DNA from: a bacterium
GTDB lineage: Bacteria > Tectomicrobia > Entotheonellia > Entotheonellales > Entotheonellaceae
DNA length: 8,939 bases
Assembly: GCA_027294925.1 (NCBI GenBank)
Contig: JAPULM010000060.1
Coordinates: 1-8,939, forward strand
Reading direction: 5' to 3'
Part shown: positions 1 through 7,511 of the stretch, in pieces
Numbering within the stretch: the stretch's first letter is position 1
Layout: each line of letters begins with the position of its first letter
The notes under the pieces: generated by a model
What the model saw: the letters and a program-made list of their open reading frames with translations, nothing else
The model's database searches: none
What the model was told of the DNA's origin: nothing
Program-made: the position numbers and the translations under genes

Positions 1-1
1 T

Positions 2-259
2 CCAACGACTCTTGAGCAACTTGAAGAAAAGAAAACATTCCTGGAAGATAAGTATGCTGAGCTGGAGTCTCTACGAGAGAAGGAAACTGTCTACACTGAG
101 GTCCTGGTAAAGAACACGGTTCGCTTCTACATCGGCAATCAAGTCCCATGTTGCCCCATCGCGCAGTCGCTCAATTTGGAAACCATATTCGTCGTTGCCA
201 TTGTCACGCCAGGACAGCGCCACTTCATTGGCGGACGGTGTGGTTGCGGCGAGTTCTGA
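2..259 (+). CDS. Possible 3' fragment of an unidentified coiled-coil protein, entering from the left edge
   Basis: A plus-strand frame is open from the window edge to a TGA at 257-259. Its first ~30 codons look like genuine coding sequence: rich in Glu and Lys, with Leu at residues 4, 7, 14 and 21 in heptad spacing (TLEQLEEKK, then LEDKYAELESLREKE), typical of a coiled coil. From roughly base 85-100 onward the frame is simply the antisense of the metalloprotease gene, and the heptad pattern is lost. The natural reading is that the end of an unrelated gene is joined here to the truncated 3' end of the protease gene. No family is recognised and the start lies outside the window. It could also be a chance open frame, so confidence is low. 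Confidence 0.3.
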   Translation, partial: PTTLEQLEEKKTFLEDKYAELESLREKETVYTEVLVKNTVRFYIGNQVPCCPIAQSLNLETIFVVAIVTPGQRHFIGGRCGCGEF

Positions 260-2575
260 GGGGGTAGTCGGGGGCGTACCATTAGGATCGCTCTCGACTC
301 GGATGAACAGTTCATCCACAGATATTGTGTCCGCAGCACGATGACCGCGGGTGCGGTCCGTGTCGATGACTCGGATGTCGACTGTGCCACCGCCGGCTAT
401 CGATGGCAGTAACCAGGTTTCCCAGCCAGTTAGATTGTTGCCCATCAGCTCAAATGTATCCACAAAGGCTCCCCCGTCAACAGCGTACTGAAAGAGGAAG
501 GTGTCGCCATCGGTGGAGGCACTGCCAAACGTATTGACATGCAGGGTGATGGCGGAACCGCTGCCGATATTGAAGGTCCATGTATGCTCCAGGAAACTGT
601 ACCGCTTACTGGGCTTTCCCCCTGATTCGACTTCAGTTATTGTTTCTGCCACGCCATCGTCAAACCAAGTGTCTGCATAGGTTCCAGTAACAGACCCGGC
701 ATTCGAAGTTTCAGATGCTGCATAATAGTCTGTATAAGCTAGGGTCACCGTTTCGGCAGGACTGGAAGGCGGCGAATCGCCGCTAATATTGAATGCGTAG
801 ATTTGGTAATAATAAGTGGTGGCGAGTTGCAGGCCGGTATCGCTGTAGGTGGTGCTGTCAGCGTTGCGGGAGGCAATTACTGACCAGGCCTGGTTGTCAA
901 GTGAACGTTCGACGCGAAAGCCGGTTTCACTGGCAGTGTCGTTCCAGTTTAGGTCAATTTGGGTGCCTGAAACGGTTGTGGCCACTAGGTTCCCCGGCGC
1001 CTGAGGAGGTGGTGGTGGATCGTCAGTGGTGCTGCTGTCGATATTGGAATAATCCGAATTGCCAGCGCCGTTATAAGCCCGTACCCGATAGAAATACGCG
1101 GTGCTGGATGTCAATCCGGTATCGCTGTAGCTGGTGGCGTTGGCGCTGAGTGAGGCGACAACTGACCAGGCGAGGTTATCGAGTGATTGTTCGACCTGAA
1201 AGCCGCTTTCTTCACTGGCAGTGTCGTTCCAGCTTAGGTCGATTTGGTCATAACTTATGGTAACAGCTGAGAGATTTGTCGGCGCCGTGGGGGGGGTTGT
1301 CGTCGTCAGGCGAAATGCTGCTATGGTGTCGGCTGTGTTATTCATCGAGCGGGCGGCATCAGCCGAGTTGGCCGGGTCGATGTCGTAATCAATACCCGTG
1401 GCAAAACTGTTATAGAATACATTGGGATTGGAGAAGTGGCTGATGCGGGTGCCGCCGCTGCAGCTATAGGACATAATGGTTCGGAATCCTGTTCCGTCGG
1501 TAACGCAGCGCCGAAAACCATACGCATACGGATAGGCGCCTGAACTGCTGGAGTTGTCTCGGTCGTGCATCGTCCCGTCGTTGTGTCCGATTTCGTGGGC
1601 CAGGGTATGATTGCTCAGGCAACTGGAAAGGGTGACGCTGAAAGCCCATGGGGCGAACGAGGCACTTTCAGACGACATGACATAGGCGATGCCGCAGTAG
1701 TTGGCGTCTTCATTAATCATTGCTACGAGATCGGCGCCGTATGCATTGCGTAGGCTGTGAACCTCGTCCATGTAGCCATCAGAAGTGCTGCGTAAGCGTG
1801 TGAGTGCGTCCCCCATATTACCGGTTTCACTGTAGCTCACTTCGCCCATATAGACGATATTCAGCTGTTTGTCGATGGCGCTGTTCAGATAGGCTTGATT
1901 AGCAGATTCGACTGCACTCATGATCAGGGCTTCGATACCGGCCTGACCATATCTGCTGCGCGAGGCGGATGTATAGATGACCATCAGGTCGATGACATAA
2001 CCGGCTGTTGCTTGACTAGTTGACGGTTCCGTACGACTCGGAGTCGATGGGTCGCCGCCGTTCTCCTGCGTGGCTGTCGGATCAATAGTGGTGTGGGGCC
2101 CATCAGGAGGCAAAGCGGTTTCGTTAACTTGAAACAGCGTATGTTGTCCGTTACCGGCAGGCGTTAATTCGAATAGTGCCTCGCCAAGGCGAATGCTACC
2201 GGCAATAACGCCCTGGTGTGACGTCAGAACCACCAGACTGCCAGGCACACCATCCACATTGCCCACCCAAGTGAATCCCCTGTCTCCTTTTGACACGTGA
2301 CGTGTTCGGTTGGCAACTAGGGATAGGTTGCCTGGCAGGTGTATGTTTAATTGATGGCTGTGTAGGGCCTGGGCATGAACTTGAACCAATTGTCCCCGGC
2401 CACCCAATGCATGCGGAGGAAGTTCTGCCGGAGCCAAAGCTGCTATAAACTCGAAGAGGTTGGGAGGTTGTCCCTGGCGGGCGAAAGCTTGATGGGTGAT
2501 TAGAAAAAAGAAACATAGGAACAAATATAAGAATGATAGTTGTCGTAAATTTAATAGAGTTGTAGTAAATTTCAT
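71..2575 (-). CDS. Secreted reprolysin-like (M12B-type) zinc metalloprotease with fibronectin III modules, C-terminus truncated
   Basis: An 834-residue exported endopeptidase. Residues 1-32 are a Sec signal peptide (hydrophobic core LSFLYLFLCFFFLI, likely cleavage after AFA at 32). Residues ~33-190 are a propeptide-like region ending in a Ser/Thr/Pro-rich linker. The metzincin catalytic domain spans ~192-422, with zinc motif HEIGHNDGTMHD (His327, Glu328, His331, His337, Asp338) and a Met-turn IMSY at 367-370. Its only cysteines (294, 319, 357, 372) could form two disulfides. Then follow fibronectin III modules at ~430-516 and ~527-612 (Pro-rich linker between), a beta-sandwich-like domain at ~613-760, and a third fibronectin III module from ~767. 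That module stops after YQDLSVD with an aberrant SFLLS tail, lacking the strands seen in modules 1 and 2. The gene is probably 3'-truncated. The start was chosen because the signal peptide begins there; the ribosome site is weak. The substrate is unknown; the extra domains suggest binding to polymers or cell surfaces. Confidence 0.9.
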   Translation of the reverse strand: MKFTTTLLNLRQLSFLYLFLCFFFLITHQAFARQGQPPNLFEFIAALAPAELPPHALGGRGQLVQVHAQALHSHQLNIHLPGNLSLVANRTRHVSKGDRGFTWVGNVDGVPGSLVVLTSHQGVIAGSIRLGEALFELTPAGNGQHTLFQVNETALPPDGPHTTIDPTATQENGGDPSTPSRTEPSTSQATAGYVIDLMVIYTSASRSRYGQAGIEALIMSAVESANQAYLNSAIDKQLNIVYMGEVSYSETGNMGDALTRLRSTSDGYMDEVHSLRNAYGADLVAMINEDANYCGIAYVMSSESASFAPWAFSVTLSSCLSNHTLAHEIGHNDGTMHDRDNSSSSGAYPYAYGFRRCVTDGTGFRTIMSYSCSGGTRISHFSNPNVFYNSFATGIDYDIDPANSADAARSMNNTADTIAAFRLTTTTPPTAPTNLSAVTISYDQIDLSWNDTASEESGFQVEQSLDNLAWSVVASLSANATSYSDTGLTSSTAYFYRVRAYNGAGNSDYSNIDSSTTDDPPPPPQAPGNLVATTVSGTQIDLNWNDTASETGFRVERSLDNQAWSVIASRNADSTTYSDTGLQLATTYYYQIYAFNISGDSPPSSPAETVTLAYTDYYAASETSNAGSVTGTYADTWFDDGVAETITEVESGGKPSKRYSFLEHTWTFNIGSGSAITLHVNTFGSASTDGDTFLFQYAVDGGAFVDTFELMGNNLTGWETWLLPSIAGGGTVDIRVIDTDRTRGHRAADTISVDELFIRVESDPNGTPPTTPSELAATTPSANEVALSWRDNGNDEYGFQIERLRDGATWDLIADVEANRVLYQDLSVDSFLLS
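834..962 (-). repeat. Direct repeat copy A (encodes part of fibronectin III module 2)
   Basis: This 129-base stretch is closely similar to 1116-1247. Both contain near-identical runs, including an exact 19-base match in the segment for the ETGF/ESGF region and its neighbours (cactggcagtgtcgttcca). Both encode the core of a fibronectin III module (DLNWNDTASE, GFRVERSLDN and AWSVIAS in this copy). The similarity at DNA level points to a relatively recent internal duplication of the module. Confidence 0.85.
1116..1247 (-). repeat. Direct repeat copy B (encodes part of fibronectin III module 1)
   Basis: This is the partner of 834-962. It is one codon longer because module 1 has an extra Glu (EESGF versus ETGF in module 2). 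It encodes DLSWNDTASE, GFQVEQSLDN and AWSVVAS. The in-frame length difference and shared DNA fit tandem domain duplication within the protease gene. Confidence 0.85.
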
Positions 2576-2760
2576 AACCTGTTAATCAACCTATTTGTAG
2601 ATTTATTATTTTTCAAGGTAAGTATATAAGAATATAAAGTATCGTTATATTATAATTAAAACTTTATTGAAATAATAGTTAAAATAATTTTATATCTATT
2701 ATTTCTGAGCCTATTGTTTGATATAGTCTTCCGAGAGATGAAATTAAGTGTAAGAGATGT
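2576..2760 (-). promoter_or_regulatory. AT-rich upstream region of the metalloprotease gene
   Basis: This gene-free stretch directly upstream of the protease start is much richer in A and T than the flanking genes, with runs such as the minus-strand equivalent of 2633-2700. A TATAAT hexamer lies on the minus strand at 2649-2654, but no good -35 box sits at the right distance, so no exact promoter is called. Just before the ATG the minus strand reads AACAGGTT, giving only a poor and too-close Shine-Dalgarno match. Such AT-rich tracts often carry promoters or bind H-NS-like silencers. That role here is inference. Confidence 0.4.
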
Positions 2761-2988
2761 CTGCTACCGACAGGTTGGCTCCCCAGGGGGGCAATGCAAG
2801 GTAAAGGCTGTGAGGTTAAGAATGGTGATAAACAAGACGGATACATAAGAGGGTGCGTAACAGCTCTGCCGCAGGTTGGCTGCTATGGCCAGGCACGACA
2901 TGGCGCTAAAAGGAGACCGGTGAATTTAGCGTTTGGGCCGATTGCGCAAAGGAGGGAGACACATACATATGGCTCGATGGCGTAACGC
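2761..2988. other. Gene-free spacer downstream of fdhA with a diverged short direct repeat
   Basis: No convincing coding sequence is seen on either strand: the longest plus-strand frame (about 63 codons from 2794) has no recognisable motif or good ribosome site. Base composition is clearly higher in GC than the neighbouring AT-rich stretch. Two similar segments occur, at 2760-2780 and 2865-2881, sharing the ten bases caggttggct after a TCTGC start, the second lacking about four bases. A short perfect hairpin-like sequence (CCCCAGGGG) is at about 2781-2790. No terminator with a clear T-run was found after fdhA. The region could hold a decayed gene, an untranslated leader or a small RNA; none can be demonstrated. 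Confidence 0.4.
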
Positions 2989-5751
2989 TTATCCGCCAAT
3001 TTTCTCCACCTGCACGGCGCAGAATTTGAACGCGGGGATTTTGCCGTCAGGGTCTAGCTCATCAATGGTCAGCAGATTGGCTGCCGACTCGCGGAAATGG
3101 AAGGGGAGAAAGACGCTACCGCGTGACGGCTTGTGCGACTGCAGCACCTTGACGGTGAGTTCGCCGCGCCGCGATACGACACGGACCCGCTCGCCGTCAG
3201 CAATGCCGATAGCCTGCATGTCGTCCAGCGTCATTTCCAGACGGGCTTCCGGCACCATCTCGTCAAGGGCTTTGGCGCGCCGGGTCATGGTGCCGGTGTG
3301 CCAGTGTTGCAAAACCCGTCCGGTGTTAAGGACAAAGGGGTAGGTATCATCCGGAAGTTCTTTTGCCGGCGCGAACTCGGCCGGTGAAAATTTGGCTTTG
3401 CCGCGCGGAAAGTCTTCCGTAAAGCGGATTGGAATACCGGGATGGTGCGGCTCTGGGCAGGGCCAGGGAATACCCTCATGTTGCAGGCGGTCGTAGGTAA
3501 TACCCCGAAAGACGGGCGTCAGCGAGACGATTTCTTGCCAGATCTCTTCCTCGGATGCATACGACATTGGGTAGCCCATACGACTGGCCAGGTCGGCGAT
3601 GATGTGCCAATCAACGCGTACCTGGCCTGGCGAATCGATCGCTTTTCGCGCCATTTGCACGCGGGAATCCGTATTGGTATAGGTGCCGGTCTTTTCGGCG
3701 AAGGTTGTAGCGGGTAAGATGACATCAGCATACGCTGCTGTTTCGGTGAGGAAGATGTCCTGCACGACGAGAAAATCCATCTTAGCGAGGGCTTTTTTCA
3801 CCTTGTTGATATTGGGATCGCTGAGAAACGGATTCTCACCCATCATGAACATCGCTTTGATGTTACCCTCGAGAACCTCAGACATAATTTCCACCACGGT
3901 AAGGCCTGGTTCGGGATCCAGCTCCACCCCCCAGGCGCGCTCAAACTTCTCTCGCACTGCCGGATCTGTCACACTTTGATAGCTCGTATAGACCATGGGG
4001 ATAAGTCCAACGTCGGAGGCGCCCTGCACGTTGTTTTGACCACGTAACGGATGCAGACCCGTTCCTGGGCGGCCGATGTTACCCGTCATCAGCGCCAGAT
4101 TGATCAAGCAGCGGGTATTGTCAGTACCGGTGGTGTGTTGTGAGATTCCCATGCCCCAAAAGATCATGGCGCGTTCGGCTTGGCCGTAAGCGCGCGCTAC
4201 GTCAATAATGACACGCTCGGGAAGGCCCGTAATACGTGACACGACACGCGGTGGGTAGGCCATGACGGTGTCGCGTAGGCGATCAAAGGCTTCCGTCCGT
4301 TGTTCGATAAACTGCTCGTCGTACAAGCCTTCTTGCAGGATCACATGCATAAGACCGTTCAGAAAGGCCACGTCGGTGCCGGGATTGAAGCGCACGTAGT
4401 AATCCGCGTGGTCGGCTATCTCTGGACGCCGCGGGTCAGCCACGATGAGCGTGGTACCAGCTTTAGCTGCTTGTTTCATGAAAGTGGCAGCCACCGGGTG
4501 ATTGTGTGTGGTGTTGGAACCGATGATCAAAATGGCATCGGTTTGTAGACAATCGGAGAACGGATTCGACACCGAAGCACCGCCGATCTGCTCCATTAAA
4601 GCAGCTACTGACGAGGCATGGCACAGGCGCGTACAGTGATCGACGTTGTTGGTACCGAAAACAGCCCGGATGAGTTTTTGAAACAGATAGTTGTCTTCGT
4701 TTGAACACTTGGCCGATCCAAAGCCGGCCAGTGCCTGGCTGCCAAACTGTTGCTTAATAGCCATGAAGCGCTGTGCCGCCAGGTCTAGCACTTCATCCCA
4801 GGTGGCTTCGCGGAAGGCATCGAGGGGGTTGTCCAACGCATCAACGGTTTTAGGATAGTAATCTGCTTTGCGGAGCAATGGTACCGTCAGGCGCTCTTGG
4901 TGGTGGGCGTAGTCGAAGCCATAGCGCCCCTTTACACACAGTCGGCCGTGGTTGACAGGGCTTTCGCGTCCAGCCACTTGCACGATGGTATTGTTGTCGG
5001 TATTAACGGTGTACGTGATGCTGCAGCCGACACCACAATAGGGGCATAGAGAGTCCACTTGTTTTAGAGGTTGGTCTCGTGTTACGGGCAAGGTCAGGGG
5101 TTTGTCGATTAGCGCACCAGTAGGGCAGGCCGCCATACATTCTCCGCAGGAAACGCAGGTCGATTCGCCCATAGGTAGATCGTTATCAAATGCAATGCGG
5201 GCTGTATATCCCTTGCCGGCGCGCCCGATTACCTCGTTGTTTTGTACGTCATTGCAGGCCCGAATGCAGCGGTCGCACAGAATACAGGCATTGTGGTCCA
5301 CCAGGATGACTGACGACGACAGATCGCGGCCGTTATCAAACGGGCGGGCCGGAAATCTTGCTGCCGTGATGTTTTCTTGTTGGGCCAGACTGAGCAGCTG
5401 GTCGGTTTTACCGGTCTGTGCATGGGCTATTTGGGGTTGTTTAGCGTAGTCCGACATCAAGAGTTCGACCAGTATTGCACGTGAGCGTTTAACTTTATCG
5501 CTCTGCGTATGGACGACCATGCCGTCTTCCACTTGGCGGATACAAGACGCTTGCAAGACACGAGCACCCTCCACTTCCACCACGCATACGCGGCATACGG
5601 CCACAGGTTGCAGGTGCGGGGAATGGCATAGTATCGGAATATCAATGCCGACTTGCTGTGCCGCATCATACAGCGTTGTTTCGCGGGCTACTTCGACCTT
5701 ACAGCCATCAATCGTTACCGTGAGTGCCTGGGTCGCGGTGGCTTCAGACAT
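2989..5751 (-). CDS. fdhA: NAD-dependent formate dehydrogenase, catalytic alpha subunit (bis-MGD Mo/W, iron-sulfur)
   Basis: A 920-residue cytoplasmic enzyme that oxidises formate to CO2 and passes electrons to the diaphorase subunit. The N-terminal 2Fe-2S domain has ligands Cys42, 53, 56 and 70. Two ferredoxin 4Fe-4S motifs follow (Cys156/159/162/166 and Cys199/202/205/209). The molybdopterin part begins with a 4Fe-4S site (CPYCGVGC, Cys236/239/243 and Cys272). The metal ligand is Cys377 followed by His378 (TRLCHASS, the position of selenocysteine in E. coli FdhF). Arg570 in RGQNNVQGASDVG matches the conserved substrate-site arginine. The C-terminal dinucleotide-binding domain runs from ~800. 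No cysteine lies between 70 and 156, so the NuoG-like His-Cys3 cluster present in FdsA-type enzymes is absent. Its ATG follows the fdhB stop by 3 bases, and the ribosome site GAGG (5758-5761) overlaps the end of fdhB, implying translational coupling. Mo versus W cannot be told. The symbol is generic; fdsA, fdwA and fdh1A are used for relatives. Confidence 0.95.
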   Translation of the reverse strand: MSEATATQALTVTIDGCKVEVARETTLYDAAQQVGIDIPILCHSPHLQPVAVCRVCVVEVEGARVLQASCIRQVEDGMVVHTQSDKVKRSRAILVELLMSDYAKQPQIAHAQTGKTDQLLSLAQQENITAARFPARPFDNGRDLSSSVILVDHNACILCDRCIRACNDVQNNEVIGRAGKGYTARIAFDNDLPMGESTCVSCGECMAACPTGALIDKPLTLPVTRDQPLKQVDSLCPYCGVGCSITYTVNTDNNTIVQVAGRESPVNHGRLCVKGRYGFDYAHHQERLTVPLLRKADYYPKTVDALDNPLDAFREATWDEVLDLAAQRFMAIKQQFGSQALAGFGSAKCSNEDNYLFQKLIRAVFGTNNVDHCTRLCHASSVAALMEQIGGASVSNPFSDCLQTDAILIIGSNTTHNHPVAATFMKQAAKAGTTLIVADPRRPEIADHADYYVRFNPGTDVAFLNGLMHVILQEGLYDEQFIEQRTEAFDRLRDTVMAYPPRVVSRITGLPERVIIDVARAYGQAERAMIFWGMGISQHTTGTDNTRCLINLALMTGNIGRPGTGLHPLRGQNNVQGASDVGLIPMVYTSYQSVTDPAVREKFERAWGVELDPEPGLTVVEIMSEVLEGNIKAMFMMGENPFLSDPNINKVKKALAKMDFLVVQDIFLTETAAYADVILPATTFAEKTGTYTNTDSRVQMARKAIDSPGQVRVDWHIIADLASRMGYPMSYASEEEIWQEIVSLTPVFRGITYDRLQHEGIPWPCPEPHHPGIPIRFTEDFPRGKAKFSPAEFAPAKELPDDTYPFVLNTGRVLQHWHTGTMTRRAKALDEMVPEARLEMTLDDMQAIGIADGERVRVVSRRGELTVKVLQSHKPSRGSVFLPFHFRESAANLLTIDELDPDGKIPAFKFCAVQVEKIGG

Positions 5752-5754
5752 ACG

Positions 5755-7365
5755 TCACCTCTTGATGTAACGGACAATATCGCCCTTAAAATACTTGATA
5801 ACCGATAGGATCGGATTAGGTGCGGCCTGTCCAAGACCGCAGATCGATGTCAGACTCATCGCGTCCGAGAGTTCCTCGATAAGCTCCAAATCGGCCATCT
5901 TGCCGCGACCGTTCCGAATACCTTCCAGCAGCATGACGATCTTTTCTGTGCCGACTCGGCAGGGTACGCACTTGCCACAAGATTCATCGCGGAAAAAGCG
6001 TGCGACGTTGAGGGCTAGGTCGAGCATGCAAGTGCCCTCAGCGACTGCTACCACTGCACCGGAGCCAAGCATAGAGCCGGCCTCAGCCAGGGTTTGGAAG
6101 TCGAGGGAGATATCAAGCATACTGGCTGGCAGGAAGCCTGATGATGCTCCGCCAGGCGCAAAGGCTTTTAACGGGCGCTGACGGTGCATGCCACCTGCAT
6201 GCTCAAACAAGAGTTCGCGCGCCGGTAATCCTAGGGGTACTTCGTACACACCTGGGCGTCTCACATGGCCGCTTACGGCTAAAAATTTTAGGCCACCGGT
6301 ACCGTTGTAGCCCTGAGAAGACCACCACTTGCCGCCGTTGAGTGCGATACCGGGAAGCATGGCGAACGTTTCAACGTTATTGATCAACGTTGGTTTGCCA
6401 AATAAGCCATGTGTTCCTGGGAAGGGGGGTTTATTGCGTGGCTCGGCTCGTTTGTCTTCAAGGGCTTCTAGCAGTCCGGTTTCCTCGCCACAGATATAGC
6501 CGCCTGGACTTTCAAAGATTTCGAATGTGATGTGATCGTCTAGATGTCCTGCGTTCTGAGCTTGGCGCAGCGTCCGACGCAGCACGTCGCGTTCGCGGGC
6601 GTACTCGTGGCGGATGTAGATGATCGCCTTCTGGGCGCCTACCACGGTCGCTGCCATTGCGATGCCTTCGATGACGAGGTCTGGCACGTTTTGCAGGATA
6701 AAGCGATCTTTGGAGGTCCCGGGTTCGCTTTCGTCCGCATTGCAGATAACGTATTTTACGTCACTTACGGTATTGCGCACCAATTCCCATTTGACCCCGG
6801 TAGGAAAACCGGCGCCACCCATGCCGCGTAAGCCGCTTTGTTTAAGGTTATCGATGGTGGCTTTGATGTTGCCATGTTGACGTAGATGATGCCAGGCGGC
6901 ATAAGTCGATTGGCCTGCATACGGATTGCAGGCCAATGGTGTCTTGGCTGCACCCCATCGTTGATGGCGAAGGGTGCGGCCGTTTGCCAACCTATCCAGA
7001 AGTGATGTGATGCGCTGAGCATTCACCTTTGTATATGGCCGGTTATTAATGCTAATGGCTGGCGCGCCTTCACATTGTCCCAAGCATGCCGTTGGTGTGA
7101 CGTTGACGTCAGTCAGGGGTGAGGCGTCTACTGCCGTGCGCACGATATCGAGTAGGTCAGGCGCACGGCGCAGATGGCATGCAATATCGCGGCAAATTCT
7201 GATATCAACCGTTGCTGGCGGTTGTAAGCGAAAATGAGGATAAAAACTTGCGACGCCATGAATACGGTAGAGGGGGATATTGAGCCGACGCGATAGCGCT
7301 TGCAATTCCGACGTCGGCAAGTATCCCTGTGCGTTTTGAATCGTGTGTAGCTCATGGATGATCAT
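5755..7365 (-). CDS. fdhB: NAD-dependent formate dehydrogenase, fused diaphorase beta subunit (NuoE-NuoF fusion)
   Basis: From the ATG at 7365 the product is 536 residues. It accepts electrons from FdhA and reduces NAD+ through FMN. Residues ~1-125 are a NuoE/FdsG-like thioredoxin-fold 2Fe-2S domain with Cys58, Cys63, Cys94 and Cys98 (CRDIAC and CLGQC). Residues ~140-536 are NuoF/FdsB-like: glycine-rich GLRGMGGAGFPTG (179-191) and NADESEPGTSKDR (209-221) for FMN/NADH binding, ICGEETGLLEALE (~291-303), and a 4Fe-4S site at ESCGKCVPC (Cys463/466/469) plus Cys509. The fused layout recalls the beta subunit of Methylorubrum extorquens FDH1; other enzymes have separate FdsG and FdsB. The NuoE part lacks most of the usual N-terminal helical extension. 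A GTG at 7422 would add 19 residues, but these look non-homologous and lack a ribosome site, so the ATG was preferred. It is the first gene of the operon with fdhA. Confidence 0.93.
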   Translation of the reverse strand: MIIHELHTIQNAQGYLPTSELQALSRRLNIPLYRIHGVASFYPHFRLQPPATVDIRICRDIACHLRRAPDLLDIVRTAVDASPLTDVNVTPTACLGQCEGAPAISINNRPYTKVNAQRITSLLDRLANGRTLRHQRWGAAKTPLACNPYAGQSTYAAWHHLRQHGNIKATIDNLKQSGLRGMGGAGFPTGVKWELVRNTVSDVKYVICNADESEPGTSKDRFILQNVPDLVIEGIAMAATVVGAQKAIIYIRHEYARERDVLRRTLRQAQNAGHLDDHITFEIFESPGGYICGEETGLLEALEDKRAEPRNKPPFPGTHGLFGKPTLINNVETFAMLPGIALNGGKWWSSQGYNGTGGLKFLAVSGHVRRPGVYEVPLGLPARELLFEHAGGMHRQRPLKAFAPGGASSGFLPASMLDISLDFQTLAEAGSMLGSGAVVAVAEGTCMLDLALNVARFFRDESCGKCVPCRVGTEKIVMLLEGIRNGRGKMADLELIEELSDAMSLTSICGLGQAAPNPILSVIKYFKGDIVRYIKR

Positions 7366-7491
7366 GCGATGCCCATCTCTGCTGTTCAGGTTCCAGAGGT
7401 GAAACCAAAAACCGTCCAGCACTGATGACTGGATGGCATGTAACCTTACCTTGCTTCCTTGCCAGCGTCAATACCAGAGTGGTAGAGGTTT

Positions 7492-7503
7492 TGACACTTG
7501 TCA
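7492..7503. promoter_or_regulatory. Inverted repeat TGACA-CT-TGTCA, candidate operator between fdhBA and mobA
   Basis: The 12-base sequence TGACACTTGTCA is a perfect 5-bp inverted repeat around a two-base centre. A third half-site, TGACA at 7513-7517, lies within the -35 box of the mobA promoter, nine bases beyond the second half-site. The two TTGACA copies (7491 and 7512) are 21 bases apart, about two helical turns, so a protein could bind them on the same face. The location, just upstream of the mobA promoter and ~130 bases upstream of fdhB, suits a shared regulator. No regulator gene is in the window and the identity of any binding protein is unknown. Confidence 0.35.
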
Positions 7504-7511
7504 GATGCGGT

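Noticed and set aside
2794..2985. Small plus-strand frame of 63 codons in the spacer after fdhA
   Set aside because: Composition looks non-coding, the only upstream G-rich run is three bases from the ATG, and no family pattern is seen.
2740..2985. Cyclic di-GMP, cobalamin or molybdenum-cofactor riboswitch in the spacer
   Set aside because: Short fragments reminiscent of riboswitch cores were looked for on both strands, but the defining conserved blocks did not line up in order.
2969..3343. Plus-strand frame beginning MARWRNAYPP, preceded by GGAGGG at 2951-2956
   Set aside because: Despite a Shine-Dalgarno-like run (12 bases before the ATG), nearly all of it is antisense to the well-supported 3' end of fdhA and its protein has no recognisable motif.
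7366..7422. N-terminal extension of fdhB from the GTG at 7422
   Set aside because: The 19 extra residues (MLDGFWFHLWNLNSRDGHR) are not NuoE-like and no ribosome site precedes the GTG.
7443..7471. Minus-strand TTGACG (7466-7471) as a -35 box for fdhBA
   Set aside because: The best downstream hexamer at 17 bases (TAAGGT) matches the -10 consensus in only three positions; TTACAT is 22 bases away.
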